From Desulfuromonadales bacterium (GTDB lineage: Bacteria > Desulfobacterota > Desulfuromonadia > Desulfuromonadales > BM103), in assembly GCA_030614505.1 (NCBI GenBank), contig JAUWTX010000008.1:1-22763 (forward strand): a stretch of 22,763 nt of DNA, written 5' to 3'. Below, piece after piece: positions 1 through 7,068 of this stretch (within the stretch, counting starts at the first letter, position 1; each line of letters starts with the position of its first letter). The notes under the pieces are model-generated. The model worked only from the letters and a program-made list of their open reading frames with translations. It ran no database searches and had not been told where the DNA came from. The position numbers and the translations under genes are program-made.

Positions 1-39
1 AACAAATATAAAACACAATAAATATTTATACTTAAGCCT

Positions 40-657
40 TTAAAATAATCGTTTATCACACAGCATTAATTCATATGCGATGACAATTAAAGGAAACGCA
101 TATGCACTTTCTTTAGACAATAATGAAAAAATAAAAGCGCAAAGTGATATTAATAAATATCTTATGCTCTTACGACTTCTAGCCAACACATAAAAGTAAA
201 ATGCAACCAGAATGAACAGCAAACAAAGACTGTCTTTTCGGTGTGATATTTGTGCGACAACTTCAACATGAATTGGGTGCACAAGGAACAGTAAGGAACT
301 CAACCAAGATAAAGACTTCGAACTGGACAAGTTCATCAACAGGAGATAAATCATCCAGGCGTTTATCGAATGTATGAGACAATTCTGAATATGCCAATAT
401 TTTGACTCAAGACCAAACAGTTTATAATCGAGCATGGCGCTCAATTCACGCAACGGTCTCCCAGGATACTCATTATTAATAAAGTCTTTGAGTGACCGTA
501 TATCGTGATTTTTTAAAATGACAAAATAATCGTCAAACGTCCAAACATGACCGAATGTTTTGAAATATAGAAGGAATCCCAAACAAACAAAAATCATCAA
601 CTGGACATAATGACTTTCTTCGTTGGTATTGATGGATTTCAAATGAGTGAGCTTCAT
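40..657 (-). CDS. Truncated TMTC-like GT-C membrane glycosyltransferase (N-terminal part)
   Basis: A 205-residue membrane protein that matches, from memory of the family, the N-terminal third of bacterial GT-C glycosyltransferases of the TMTC / TPR-O-mannosyltransferase type. What is visible: a first membrane helix near residues 20-36, an acidic 'FDDY' loop motif just after it (the place of the family's catalytic acidic pair), then 'RPLRELS', 'HPIHVEVVAQISHRKD' and 'LLSKESAYAFPL', each with a clear counterpart in the family. Family members are usually 450-700 residues and often end in TPR repeats, so this one is short. After the TAA at 40-42 the same frame stays open to the window edge for 13 codons and reads hydrophobic, as the family would. 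It may therefore be a nonsense-interrupted gene or a base error. The ATG at 655-657 lacks a clear ribosome binding site. The gene is visibly more AT-rich than the rest of the window. Family assignment fairly sure, intactness doubtful. Confidence 0.6.
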   Translation of the reverse strand: MKLTHLKSINTNEESHYVQLMIFVCLGFLLYFKTFGHVWTFDDYFVILKNHDIRSLKDFINNEYPGRPLRELSAMLDYKLFGLESKYWHIQNCLIHSINAWMIYLLLMNLSSSKSLSWLSSLLFLVHPIHVEVVAQISHRKDSLCLLFILVAFYFYVLARSRKSIRYLLISLCAFIFSLLSKESAYAFPLIVIAYELMLCDKRLF

Positions 658-747
658 AAATTGATTTTTTAATTGAATTTACAATGATATCAGGCATTTT
701 AGCATGAATATTACTAAATCATATTCAACCAATAAAAGGAGAGGCCC

Positions 748-1197
748 ATGTAGAAACAGTCCATCGCTTTATTTTTAATCATGCTGACATTTTTTGCAAC
801 ACTTTCAGTCAGTTACGCAGAGAAGATGTCTGTTGGTTTCTCAGGCACGAAGATACGCTCTGCGCCAAATGCCATGGCTTCCAAAGTCGTTACCAAACTC
901 ACGCCCTATACTCCGTTGGCAATCATCGAGAAAGGCCCTGACTAATACAAAGTCAAGGATTATCGCGGCCGTAGCGGATGGGTACATCGTGCCCTGCTGA
1001 GCAGCACCCCAAGTGTGGTGGTTACCGGTGACAGTGCCAATGTACGCCAAGGGCCGGGAACCAATCATGCCGTGGTCTTCCAACTTTCAAAGGGAATGAC
1101 TGCAAAGCTTCTCGAAAAGCAGGATAAATGGGTCAATGTGCAGACTGCTGACGGCAAGCAAGGCTGGATTGCAGAATTTCTTGTGTGGGGAGAATAG
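748..1197 (+). pseudogene. Exported SH3-domain protein gene broken by two in-frame stops
   Basis: Read from the ATG at 748 this frame encodes a signal peptide (hydrophobic core 'ALFLIMLTFFATLSVSYA') and two bacterial SH3 domains: 'VGFSGTKIRSAPN ... GRSGWVHRALL' and 'VTGDSANVRQGPGTNHAVV ... GKQGWIAEFLVWGE'. The reading frame is intact over 150 codons except for TAG as codon 2 (751-753) and TAA at 943-945. The TAA falls where SH3 repeats of this type normally have a Trp, in the family pattern 'D-W-Y-K-V'. An AAGGAG at 736-741, six bases before the ATG, marks 748 as the original start, and a strong terminator follows the stop at 1195-1197. A later in-frame ATG (781) would still give a short signal peptide but has no ribosome binding site and leaves the second stop in place. 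Such proteins are secreted or periplasmic and are thought to bind peptidoglycan. Either a young pseudogene or an assembly containing base errors. Confidence 0.75.
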
Positions 1198-1201
1198 GTG
1201 T

Positions 1202-1232
1202 CTGGCGGGATACTACCCGCCAGTCTTTATTT
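1202..1232 (+). terminator. Rho-independent terminator after the SH3 gene
   Basis: An eight-base stem CTGGCGGG (1202-1209) pairs perfectly with CCCGCCAG (1216-1223) around a six-base loop, followed by a T-rich run (TCTTTATTT). It begins five bases after the SH3 stop codon. Its T-run overlaps the stop codon of the convergent ADP-ribosylglycohydrolase gene, so it may also limit read-through between the two. Confidence 0.8.
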
Positions 1233-2030
1233 AGACTTTTCGCGTCCCTCGTCCCGCGTCCCGCGCAACTGTCTTTCCTGAAACTCCTGAAAAACATCGG
1301 TAAGTCGCGAATCCAACCGGGCAAGAGTTTCATCGGCAATTTCTGTTGGAACACCCCCATAATAAGCTTCTGCAATACTCCCGGCAATACAAGCCTGTGT
1401 ATCACTGTCGCCACCAAGAGAAACTGCGTTGCGGATAGCATCTTCAAAATCTGTTGATTCCAGGAACGCCAGTATCGCATAAGGAACAGAGCCCTGGCAT
1501 GAGACATCAAATTCATAACCAGGGCGAATTTCATCAAGTGATTCTGAAAGGTCGTATGCAAATGAATCCTGGATAAAATCCTGGATCTGTCTTTTGTCAG
1601 CACCCTTTCGAGCAATAAAAACAGCACCGGCGACGGCCTGGGCACCCTTAATTCCTTCCAGATGATTGTGGGTCATTTCAGCACTGCGTAGCGCTGCATC
1701 AAGAACCTCATCCAGAGTATTATAGAACCAGGCAATTGGACTGACACGCATGGCAGAGCCGTTGCCGTAGCTGCCATAGGGCACCGGTTTCGATGATCTG
1801 GCCCAGCGCCGGAAGCGACCACCATAACCAGCGTTCGGATAGTATTGAAAATATTCCCGGAGTTTTTCCTGATATGGGATTTTGTGCAGAAGGCTGTCTG
1901 CTAAGGCGATGGTGTGAATCGTATCGTCAGTGAAAATACTTTGACGATTAAATAATTCGAAATCCTTACTTTTGATTCTGGCGTGCTCAAATCGTGAGCC
2001 GATAATGTCTCCCGCAATCGCACCAAGCAT
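1227..2030 (-). CDS. ADP-ribosylglycohydrolase (DraG/ADPRH family)
   Basis: Predicted to remove ADP-ribose from a modified target (protein or other) in the cytoplasm, using two metal ions, as known for the DraG/ADPRH fold. Visible hallmarks: 'GAIAGDIIGSRFE' at residues 3-15, 'FTDDT' at 33-37 (metal-binding acidic pair), 'GNGSAMRVSPIAW' in the middle, and 'SLGGDSDTQACIAGSIAEA' towards the C-terminus (second metal-binding acidic group). At 267 residues the length is normal. The start ATG at 2028-2030 has AAGGGGG five bases upstream, and a sigma70-like promoter lies at 2082-2109, so the gene seems to be transcribed alone. The last residues (about 255-262) are encoded by a heptamer repeat at 1241-1268 and probably lie outside the fold. 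No partner ADP-ribosyltransferase is seen in the window, so the substrate is unknown. Confidence 0.9.
   Translation of the reverse strand: MLGAIAGDIIGSRFEHARIKSKDFELFNRQSIFTDDTIHTIALADSLLHKIPYQEKLREYFQYYPNAGYGGRFRRWARSSKPVPYGSYGNGSAMRVSPIAWFYNTLDEVLDAALRSAEMTHNHLEGIKGAQAVAGAVFIARKGADKRQIQDFIQDSFAYDLSESLDEIRPGYEFDVSCQGSVPYAILAFLESTDFEDAIRNAVSLGGDSDTQACIAGSIAEAYYGGVPTEIADETLARLDSRLTDVFQEFQERQLRGTRDEGREKSK
1241..1268. repeat. Heptamer tandem repeat, CGCGTCC type
   Basis: Four consecutive 7-mers: CGCGTCC, CTCGTCC, CGCGTCC, CGCGCAA. The array lies inside the 3' end of the ADP-ribosylglycohydrolase gene and encodes its charged tail (around 'RGTRDEGR'). Related heptamers lie at 12108-12197. Confidence 0.7.
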
Positions 2031-2081
2031 CTTTTCCCCCTTCAGACGCTACCCTCTATCTCCTAAATGGTAATTAATGTC

Positions 2082-2109
2082 ATTATACATACCTGAGCCA
2101 CCAACTCAA
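2082..2109 (-). promoter_or_regulatory. Sigma70-type promoter for the ADP-ribosylglycohydrolase gene
   Basis: On the minus strand TTGAGT (2104-2109) is followed after 16 bases by a perfect TATAAT (2082-2087). It lies just downstream of the upstream peptidase gene's stop and about 50 bases before the ATG at 2030. Sequence match only. Confidence 0.65.
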
Positions 2110-2118
2110 GAAAAAAGA

Positions 2119-3216
2119 TTAATCCACTCTCACAGTATGCCCTGACTCATGCTCAGGACTGGGCAGCAATAATTTCAACGCTACCAAGCGCTCATCCTCA
2201 GGAAGAGCACCAAGAACTTTCACTTCAATATAAAATTTTTGCAGATCATTATCGACATGACGCAACAGCGTCTGAAACGCAGGGACCAGATCATTATAGG
2301 TCGACATGGAAGACAAACGAGCATTATTCAGGCCACTTTGCATCCACGCATCAAAACCATCGTAACCATCCCAACTCTCCTTCAGAGAATCATAATCATC
2401 AAAGGCATGCGTCAAAATTTCCTGTTTGGCCAAACGCTTCTGGGTATTGTCGAGCTTGGAAGCATAGATTTGGCGCAACTCAGCACTGGTCATCGCCAGC
2501 AGTTTGTGAAAATCAGCCAACTGATCCTCACGCTGCAGACACTGTTTCCAAAGGTCATCGGAACCAGAGCTTTGCAGCCAACGACGCAAGCCTTCCATTT
2601 CCACAGTCTTGGCAAATGATTCATTAAAGAGTGTATCGTCTGGTACATAGACGACCTGATGCGCCATTTCATGAAACAGGAGTGCAGCAAGATGGATATC
2701 ATCATTATAAAGAAAAGTATTCAGAACCGGATCATCAAACCAGTTGAGGGTTGAATAGGCCTGCACCCCGTACACATCGACATCAAAACCCTGCACAGAG
2801 AACTTTTGCGCCAAACTACTGGCTGACTCCTCATCAAAGTAGCCGCGATAGGTAACACAACCTACAACAGGGAAACACCATTGGTTCAATTCGAGGGAAA
2901 GCTCAGGAGCAACAACCAGGTTCCAGACTGCGTAGGGACGTTCAAGGTCGGCGTATTCGCGATAACTACCAGAATCCGGCAAAGAGAGTGAGCTAATGGC
3001 AAATTCTCGCAAAGTGACAACTTTACTCAACTGATCGCGAATATTCTGCGGTTCGTCATTCTGCGCAAGAATGTCATCTATAGGCCTTGCACGCGACATC
3101 AGGTCCATCTGGCCCTTGACACTTTGCCACAGATAGGTTCTTTCACTGCAGGCACTCAGGAGAAGGAGACATAAAACAAACAGTAAAATTGAGGACAAAC
3201 GTCGTGAATAAATCAT
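2119..3216 (-). CDS. Predicted lipoprotein aminopeptidase (COG4324 family)
   Basis: A putative zinc peptidase anchored to a membrane as a lipoprotein. From the ATG at 3214-3216 the protein is 365 residues with a textbook lipoprotein signal: 'RR' at 5-6, a Leu-rich core and lipobox LLSAC with Cys23. The zinc site is 'HEMAH' (His182, Glu183, His186) followed by 'NESFA' with Glu199 as probable third ligand, the arrangement I associate with COG4324 'predicted aminopeptidases'. Upstream in-frame starts exist (ATG 3234, TTG 3246), but they add residues ahead of the signal peptide and fall in a short duplicated segment, so I prefer 3216, which has GAGG upstream on its strand. The gene lies about 97 bases after ogt on the same strand and has no obvious promoter of its own. 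The biochemical activity of the family is not established to my knowledge. Confidence 0.82.
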   Translation of the reverse strand: MIYSRRLSSILLFVLCLLLLSACSERTYLWQSVKGQMDLMSRARPIDDILAQNDEPQNIRDQLSKVVTLREFAISSLSLPDSGSYREYADLERPYAVWNLVVAPELSLELNQWCFPVVGCVTYRGYFDEESASSLAQKFSVQGFDVDVYGVQAYSTLNWFDDPVLNTFLYNDDIHLAALLFHEMAHQVVYVPDDTLFNESFAKTVEMEGLRRWLQSSGSDDLWKQCLQREDQLADFHKLLAMTSAELRQIYASKLDNTQKRLAKQEILTHAFDDYDSLKESWDGYDGFDAWMQSGLNNARLSSMSTYNDLVPAFQTLLRHVDNDLQKFYIEVKVLGALPEDERLVALKLLLPSPEHESGHTVRVD

Positions 3217-3224
3217 GGGCGCCT

Positions 3225-3255
3225 CGCCAAGCATCAGAGCCGCCAAGCATCAGAG
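3225..3255. repeat. 15 bp direct duplication upstream of the lipoprotein peptidase gene
   Basis: The 15-mer CGCCAAGCATCAGAG occurs at 3225-3239 and again at 3241-3255, a 16 bp period. It duplicates an ATG-containing segment (ATGCTTGGCG on the coding strand), creating extra in-frame start codons ahead of the preferred start. Confidence 0.75.
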
Positions 3256-3313
3256 ATATCAACGGCTGAAGATGCAGGGGAAGAATGATGAAGTTCCGAG
3301 CAGCCTGACGAGT

Positions 3314-3835
3314 TTAACAAGAACCTGCAGCGAGGTTTCGCTCAAAATCGATCAGCCAGGCTTTGGTCCTGGACCCGTGTGCAGCTGAATATTGGCCGAT
3401 ACCGCCATCAGCATTTACAACACGATGACATGGGACAATCAACGGAAAAGGATTCGATGACATGACCCTGCCAACGGCTCTGGCAGCCTTGGGGGAACCT
3501 GCCCTCGCTGCCAACTCACCATAGGTCACAACCGAGCCATATGGGACCTTGATCAACGCCTGCTGAACCTTTAGTGAAAAACCAGAAAACAAATCACTGG
3601 CAAGCGGCACAGTAAAGACACGGCGTTTGCCAAGAAAATACTCCGTCAATTGTTTCAGACCTTCCTGTATCAGCAGCGGAGAGGATTGTTTAGCTCCGGG
3701 ATAAAACCTCTTGATCGATGCAGAGGCCTCCTCCGGTGAACATTCAAAACAGATCCTGCTCAAACGGTCTTCCCTTGCAACAAGTGCAATGGTCCCATGT
3801 TTAAATGATAACATATCCCACTGTTCATTTGCCAT
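3314..3835 (-). CDS. ogt: Methylated-DNA--protein-cysteine S-methyltransferase
   Basis: Suicide repair protein that transfers the methyl group from O6-methylguanine (and O4-methylthymine) in DNA to its own cysteine. The active-site motif 'PCHRV' is at residues 135-139 with acceptor Cys136. It is preceded by the family's 'VPYGSVVTYGELA' (about 97-109) and the DNA-binding 'AARAVGRVMSSNP' with Asn128. The 173-residue length and the presence of an N-terminal domain fit Ogt/MGMT, with no Ada-type transcription-factor domain. The start ATG at 3833-3835 has a GAGGAAGG ribosome binding site. It sits 51 bases downstream of murJ on the same strand and may be co-transcribed with it. Confidence 0.93.
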   Translation of the reverse strand: MANEQWDMLSFKHGTIALVAREDRLSRICFECSPEEASASIKRFYPGAKQSSPLLIQEGLKQLTEYFLGKRRVFTVPLASDLFSGFSLKVQQALIKVPYGSVVTYGELAARAGSPKAARAVGRVMSSNPFPLIVPCHRVVNADGGIGQYSAAHGSRTKAWLIDFERNLAAGSC

Positions 3836-3886
3836 CTACCGACCCTTCCTCATCATTTCCCATCAGCCTTTCCCCAGCCCTTCCTG

Positions 3887-5491
3887 TCAGCCTTTAGGTG
3901 CTGACGACAACCTGTTAGCAAGCATGGCCCAGGCTTGTTGCATCTCCCTGACACCGAACAGCCAGAGGCTGACAAGATAGACCATGCTACCACAGAAGAC
4001 AGCAGAACCAAGCAAGGCAAAACGCGACCAGAATTGGCCTGGAATCAACCAGTCAGCCTGCCCGAGAATAAGAACCACAACAACGGTCATAAGACATAGA
4101 CCAGGAATCATACGAAGACCAGTACGGGACATCGCAGACAGGTTGAGATCACCGAGACGCCTGGACAGCAGCCAGGTCAGAACAACGGCATTAAACACAG
4201 AGGCTATTGTCAAAGCCAGAGCCAGCCCGGCATGACCCATCGATTGCATCAGCACAAGCCCGACAATGACGTTGACCAGAAGTGTCCAGAATGAAACCTT
4301 GACCGGAGTGCGCGTATCCTTCATCGCGTAAAACGATGGTACGATGACACGGCTGATGCCGACAAAGAGAAGCCCCGGTGCATACCAGGCCAGGGCCAGG
4401 GCCGCCTGAGAGACATCAAAGGCAGAAAAGCTGCCGCGCATGAAAAACAGGCTGTAAACAGCCTGATTACACAGAATCAGACCCAAGGCAGCAGGTATCG
4501 TCACCAGCAGAATCAAAACCATGGCAAAACGCAGTGATTCGCGAAAACCATTCATATCATCAGCCGCCGCCTGACGGCTCATGGTCGGTAAAACCGCTTG
4601 CGCCAGAGAAACGACAAAAACACCTTGAGGGAACTCAAACAACCGTTGACCGTAATAAAGCCAGGAAACACTCCCCTCTTGCAGAAAAGATGCAAGCAGA
4701 CGCGTCACCACTACATTAACCTGATAAATAGCAACACCGAAAATACCCGGCAACATGAGTCGTACTATTCTGGCGACAGCCGTGTGTCGGAAATTGAAGT
4801 CCAGGCGTAAATCGTAACCAAAGCGATAGAGCACCGGGACCTGCATGGCAAACTGAACAGCCCCACCGATCAACACGCCACAAGCCAGCGCAACAATCGG
4901 TTGTTCCATTCTTGGTGCAAGGACCAGGGCAGAGCCAATCATGGACAGGTTCAGCATGACTGGTGAAAGAGCCGGCAACAGAAAATGTCCGGAAACATTC
5001 AACACTCCAGCGAACAGGGCCACCAGGCTGACAAAGAAGATATATGGGAACATCAGCTTGTTGAGCAGATCTGTCAGAGCTAATTTCCCGGCAGTTCCGG
5101 AAAAACCATAGCCAATCAACTTGACCAGCCAGGGAGATGAAAGGATTCCTATCAGGGTGACGCACACCAGCACCAGCAATAGAAGTGTCCAGCAGATACG
5201 TACTACCTGGCGAGCCTCATCAGTACCCTCGTGGTGCAAAACATCTGTAAAGGTAGGTACAAAGGCAGCGGTAAGCGACCCTTCAGCAAAGAATCTCCTT
5301 AACAGATTGGGAATGGTGAAAGCGACAAAAAAAGCGTCTGTCACCATGCTGGCACCGAATACAGCAGCAACAACCATATCCCGGACCAAACCGGCGACGC
5401 GACTGATCATTGTTGCCGCAGTAAGAACTCCGGTCGCTTTGGTAATCTGTTGCTTTTCCTGACTGACTGTTGGCACAGTATTTTCACCCAC
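3887..5491 (-). CDS. murJ: Lipid II flippase MurJ (MviN)
   Basis: Inner-membrane flippase of the MOP superfamily that moves lipid II to the outer face of the membrane for peptidoglycan synthesis. The 534-residue protein shows the expected succession of about 14 hydrophobic helices. The N-terminal signature is intact: 'MISRVAGLVRDMVVAAVFG' then 'TDAFFVAFTIPNLLRRFFAEG' shortened here to its core 'IPNLLRRFFAEGS', followed by 'AAFVPTF'. A second half carries 'GVAIYQVNVVVTRLLAS' and 'GLLFVGISRVIVPSFYAMKD'. The GTG at 5489-5491 is the longest start. A second GTG at 5474-5476 is preceded by GGGTGA seven bases away and may be the real one, giving 529 residues. The gene is divergent from rpsT, with an AT-rich inverted repeat between them. 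Confidence 0.93.
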   Translation of the reverse strand: MGENTVPTVSQEKQQITKATGVLTAATMISRVAGLVRDMVVAAVFGASMVTDAFFVAFTIPNLLRRFFAEGSLTAAFVPTFTDVLHHEGTDEARQVVRICWTLLLLVLVCVTLIGILSSPWLVKLIGYGFSGTAGKLALTDLLNKLMFPYIFFVSLVALFAGVLNVSGHFLLPALSPVMLNLSMIGSALVLAPRMEQPIVALACGVLIGGAVQFAMQVPVLYRFGYDLRLDFNFRHTAVARIVRLMLPGIFGVAIYQVNVVVTRLLASFLQEGSVSWLYYGQRLFEFPQGVFVVSLAQAVLPTMSRQAAADDMNGFRESLRFAMVLILLVTIPAALGLILCNQAVYSLFFMRGSFSAFDVSQAALALAWYAPGLLFVGISRVIVPSFYAMKDTRTPVKVSFWTLLVNVIVGLVLMQSMGHAGLALALTIASVFNAVVLTWLLSRRLGDLNLSAMSRTGLRMIPGLCLMTVVVVLILGQADWLIPGQFWSRFALLGSAVFCGSMVYLVSLWLFGVREMQQAWAMLANRLSSAPKG

Positions 5492-5504
5492 TCTGCTGTA
5501 GTTT

Positions 5505-5528
5505 AGGGATTATTTATTATTAATCCCT
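5505..5528. promoter_or_regulatory. Inverted repeat between murJ and rpsT
   Basis: AGGGATTA (5505-5512) and TAATCCCT (5521-5528) form a perfect 8 bp inverted repeat around an 8-base AT-only spacer. It lies 14 bases upstream of the murJ start on the divergent strand. It could be an operator, or a small hairpin in the murJ leader; nothing decides between them. Confidence 0.45.
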
Positions 5529-5592
5529 CAATGCTTATACATAACCTGCTTAAATTAAACACTATTTTTTTATAGATTGGAATTTATTTATC

Positions 5593-5621
5593 TTGACTGT
5601 GGCTTCAGCGAATGTTATAAA
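5593..5621 (+). promoter_or_regulatory. Sigma70-type promoter of rpsT
   Basis: TTGACT (5593-5598) and TATAAA (5616-5621) are separated by exactly 17 bases, close to the ideal housekeeping promoter. It predicts a transcript start near 5628 and a leader of roughly 45 bases before the rpsT GTG. Confidence 0.75.
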
Positions 5622-5674
5622 TCTGACGCTCAGATAATAATACATGCAATAAACTGCGCCGGAGGAAATAAAAA

Positions 5675-5941
5675 GTGGCAAATCACAAATCAGCTGAAAA
5701 ACGTCATCGCCAAAGCAAAGTTCGCAACGCTCGCAACACACATATTCGTTCTACAATGCGTAGCTATATCAAAAGGATTCGCACAGCAATTGCGGATGGT
5801 GACTTTGAAACCGCAAAAACTGTCCTTGAAAAGACCATCCCGTACATCGACAAGGCAGCCACTAAAGGTGTCATCCACAAGGCCACGGCCAGCCGTAAAA
5901 TCGGCCGTCTGGCCAAACTGGTCAACACCTCTGGAAGTTAA
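5675..5941 (+). CDS. rpsT: 30S ribosomal protein S20
   Basis: Primary 16S rRNA-binding protein of the small subunit. The 88 residues are all-helical and rich in Lys/Arg, beginning 'MANHKSAEKRHRQSKVRN', the standard S20 opening, with 'AATKGVIHKATASRKIGRL' near the C-terminus. The start codon is GTG (5675-5677), with a strong GGAGGA at 5661-5666 eight bases upstream. S20 genes in enterobacteria also use a non-ATG start linked to autoregulation; whether that applies here is unknown. It is the only plus-strand gene in the central part of the window, with its own promoter and terminator. Confidence 0.97.
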   Translation: MANHKSAEKRHRQSKVRNARNTHIRSTMRSYIKRIRTAIADGDFETAKTVLEKTIPYIDKAATKGVIHKATASRKIGRLAKLVNTSGS

Positions 5942-5976
5942 CGAGTAAATAATCTTTCCAAAACACGAGTACCCAG

Positions 5977-6008
5977 GGGAGCGCCCGGAAGCGGGTTGCT
6001 CCCTTTTT
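5977..6008 (+). terminator. Rho-independent terminator of rpsT
   Basis: GGGAGC (5977-5982) pairs with GCTCCC (5998-6003), extended inside by CCCG (5984-5987) with CGGG (5992-5995), and runs into TTTTT. The T-run overlaps the stop codon of the convergent holA gene. Confidence 0.85.
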
Positions 6009-7011
6009 ACCTTTTACTCCCCACAGCCGCAATCTCAAGAACGAGCTGCTCCAAATGCAACCGCGGCTCACTACCACTTGATTTCAAAGCCAGATCCGTT
6101 GCCAGAAATTGACTGAATACATGGCAATAATGTCGGTTTTCGAACCTGTTTGCCTGTTGCATCAACCCTTTTAAAAAATAAGGGCTGGCCCCCACCCTTT
6201 TCGGCAGTTCACTTTGCGGCACTTTTTGTGCGACCAGCTCCCTGATTTTCCACATCTGCCTGAAATGCCGTGTCATCATGGCCAGGACCATAAGTGGAGC
6301 CTGCCCTTCAGCCAGAAGACGATCTAGCAGCATCAATGCGGTAGAGCGATCACCCTGGCCCAATGCATCCGTCAAATCAAAGATACTCTCAATACGGGTA
6401 TCTGAAACGATAGCAGCAACATCCTCCTCATCGGCCAGATCACGCTCACCCAGATAGCCGACAAGTTTTTCCAGTTCTCCCTGAACTCCGGCAAGGTTGG
6501 TCCCGACTCTTTTGCAGAATAGTTTCAGGGCACCCTCGGTCAAGGTTACATCGAAGGATTTCGCCAGTTCGCGGACAAATGATGGCAACTGGTTCTCATA
6601 AATTTTCTTGAACTCAATGACCGTACCGGTTTTTTTAAGCACTTGATAAAATTTGCGCCGAGCATCAATTTTCTCCGCCGTCAATAATAATACAGTCTCC
6701 GGCACCGGATCCTCAAGGTACGATAACAGGCCCTCGAGTTGACCTGCAGATGCATCGTGGACATTTTTGACAATAACCAGGCGACGTGCGGAAAAAACGG
6801 GGAAGGTTCTGGCCTGCTCGATAATATCAAGTGCCTGGAAGTCCCGTCCCTGAAATTGGGTCAGGTTGAAATCTCTGTCCTCCGGGAGGACAACAGCATT
6901 GCGTATAGCCTGAAGCCCTTCTTCAATAAAGTAGGACTCTTGTCCGTAAAGCAAAATCAGGCCGGGAAGTGATCCGGCCTGAATCATATTGTGCAATTCT
7001 CTCAAAGACAT
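6007..7011 (-). CDS. holA: DNA polymerase III subunit delta
   Basis: Clamp-loader subunit that opens the beta sliding clamp during replication. The 334-residue protein starts 'MSLRELHNMIQAGSLPGLILLYGQESYFIEEGLQAIR', of which 'LYGQESYFIEEG' is the typical HolA opening. It goes on with 'RDFNLTQFQGRDF', 'RTFPVFSARRLVIVKN', and a C-terminal clamp-loader collar region with 'GQGDRSTALMLLDRLLAEG' and 'MMTRHFRQMWKIRELV'. The length is near the family norm (about 340). The ATG at 7009-7011 has GAGG seven bases upstream. It lies 57 bases downstream of lptE, and the leuS-lptE-holA order suggests co-transcription. Confidence 0.95.
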   Translation of the reverse strand: MSLRELHNMIQAGSLPGLILLYGQESYFIEEGLQAIRNAVVLPEDRDFNLTQFQGRDFQALDIIEQARTFPVFSARRLVIVKNVHDASAGQLEGLLSYLEDPVPETVLLLTAEKIDARRKFYQVLKKTGTVIEFKKIYENQLPSFVRELAKSFDVTLTEGALKLFCKRVGTNLAGVQGELEKLVGYLGERDLADEEDVAAIVSDTRIESIFDLTDALGQGDRSTALMLLDRLLAEGQAPLMVLAMMTRHFRQMWKIRELVAQKVPQSELPKRVGASPYFLKGLMQQANRFENRHYCHVFSQFLATDLALKSSGSEPRLHLEQLVLEIAAVGSKR

Positions 7012-7068
7012 TGTGAAGCCTCAAGGCCGGTGGAAAGAATGGACCCGGAAACGGTGTAAAGAACGGAC

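Noticed and set aside
841..1083. Minus-strand 80-codon frame across the SH3 gene
   Set aside because: The plus frame gives a coherent signal peptide and SH3 domains with an upstream ribosome binding site and a terminator; the minus frame gives nothing recognisable.
1..1200. Alternative genetic code, explaining the three in-frame stops
   Set aside because: TAA, TAG and TGA all serve as ordinary terminators of intact genes in the window (for example rpsT TAA, leuS TGA), so general recoding is excluded.
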